Assembly: GCF_004570575.1 (NCBI RefSeq)
Contig: NZ_SPPD01000022.1
Coordinates: 1 to 32,351, forward strand
Reading direction: 5' to 3'
DNA: 32,351 bases
Origin: Streptococcus cuniculi
Lineage (GTDB): Bacteria > Bacillota > Bacilli > Lactobacillales > Streptococcaceae
Shown: piece by piece, positions 31,862 to 32,351 of the stretch
Numbering within the stretch: position 1 is the first letter of the stretch
How the letters are laid out: every line of letters begins with the position of its first letter
The notes under the pieces: model-generated
Told to the model about the DNA's origin: nothing
Databases searched by the model: none
The model's input: only the letters and a program-made list of their open reading frames with translations
Position numbers and translations under genes: made by a program

Positions 31862-32351
31862 CGTTTCTCCTTTCCTCCCATCTTGCCAATGACCGCATTT
31901 ACAGTTTTTCCTGCAGATAACTCAGAACCGTCTGTATGGACAATTGGCGCCATGTTGTTCACAAGAAATTGATCTCCTGTCTCACTATACTGTAAGCGAA
32001 GAGTCGCAGTCCCTTGCTCATTATAGGACTTCCCGTCACGGTTGTCCTTTTCTTCTAAAATCGTTTGGGAATAGCGGACTTGTGCAATCACTTCCTTGTT
32101 CTCACTATCAATATAGATGGTGGCGTTTTGGTAGATACGGTCCACCACATATCCTTTGTAGGTCTTTTGAAGCGGTGTATCTTCGTCAGAAACCGTTGCA
32201 TTGTAGAGGCCTTCTGTCATAAAAGGTTTGTAGCGCTTGCGATTTTCTCCCAAGTCCTTCCTAGTATAATAGGCAATCAAGAAGTCTTCGACTTCTTTTC
32301 GCTTGAGTTCATGAGCTGCTGCCTCTTTCTTCTTGACCGTTTGGCTTATTG
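31858..32351 (-). CDS. Uncharacterised protein, possibly a conjugation-apparatus component (N-terminus outside window)
   Basis: The minus-strand frame is open to the window edge; at least 163 residues are visible. It begins with a charged, helix-rich stretch (QTVKKKEAAAHELKRKEVED), which may follow a membrane anchor outside the window. Then come FLIAYYTRKDLGENRKRYKP and FMTEGLYNATVSDEDTPLQK, and a beta-rich part ending FLVNNMAPIVHTDG. The order of a leading helix, FL..YYT, then alternating strands recalls TcpC/VirB8-like NTF2-fold proteins of Gram-positive conjugative elements. That is an impression, not a match. The stop codon overlaps the next small frame as ATGA, so it is inside an operon. 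GGAGG near its end is the binding site for that next frame. Confidence 0.55.
   Translation of the reverse strand, partial: ISQTVKKKEAAAHELKRKEVEDFLIAYYTRKDLGENRKRYKPFMTEGLYNATVSDEDTPLQKTYKGYVVDRIYQNATIYIDSENKEVIAQVRYSQTILEEKDNRDGKSYNEQGTATLRLQYSETGDQFLVNNMAPIVHTDGSELSAGKTVNAVIGKMGGKEKR

Noticed and set aside
31944..32222. 92-residue plus-strand frame near the window end
   Set aside because: It is antisense to the minus-strand frame that is open to the window edge and ends with a coupled ATGA.

Overview
The window looks like a chromosomal segment of a low-GC Gram-positive coccus, a Streptococcus closest in style to the S. suis group. The evidence is the gene set and the regulatory grammar: an L-lysine-type MurE, a raffinose/multiple-sugar (msm/raf) locus, comEA-comEC behind a TACGAATA competence box, a CtsR box at clpP, a NagR-type box at nagB, a streptococcal MET-box, and BOX-like elements. 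The species is an inference; no rRNA gene is present to settle it.

Layout. 1-101: truncated start of an insertion-sequence transposase (minus). 369-2532: a small LysR-controlled locus, with a cyclophilin-like lipoprotein and a hexapeptide acetyltransferase divergent from a LysR regulator. 2747-4159: clpP and upp (minus). 4274-7508: gtfA (sucrose phosphorylase) and a dead maltose acetyltransferase gene, enclosed by two 498-bp, roughly 97% identical inverted repeats. 7509-14026: the rest of the alpha-galactoside locus, msmG-msmF-msmE-aga (minus), with msmR divergent. 14336-18359: a minus-strand operon of a cystathionine synthase/lyase-type enzyme, a MalY/PatB-type lyase, an SLC13 anion transporter and a chorismate mutase, behind a MET-box. 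18529-20785: murE and a convergent RsuA-type pseudouridine synthase. 20950-23002: nagB divergent from a small membrane protein plus queA. 23312-26295: an aminotransferase, sodA and holA. 26373-30855: an orphan adenylate-forming enzyme, comEC and comEA. 30893-31585: remnants of a group II intron and a BOX-like element, then tRNA-Thr(GGU). 31756-32351: the end of an operon that may come from a conjugative element.

How the parts work together. The aga-msmEFG-gtfA genes form one catabolic route: MsmEFG imports raffinose or melibiose-type sugars, Aga removes galactose, and GtfA phosphorolyses the sucrose released. No msmK-type ATPase gene is present, so the transporter presumably borrows an ATPase encoded elsewhere. 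A cre site at the aga promoter indicates CcpA control. The nagB, met, clpP and comEA promoters each carry a recognisable operator for their known regulator family.

The most unusual content is non-coding. At least six intergenic regions hold members of a mosaic, stem-loop-rich repeat family. Five of the copies end within about 0-6 bases of the stop codon of a minus-strand gene. Head and tail segments base-pair and change together between copies (GGGC/GCCC, GAGC/GCTC, GCCC/GGGC), which argues for selection on a folded structure. Two copies look like TA-flanked miniature elements with terminal inverted repeats. The long inverted pair around gtfA could support inversion of this metabolic gene.
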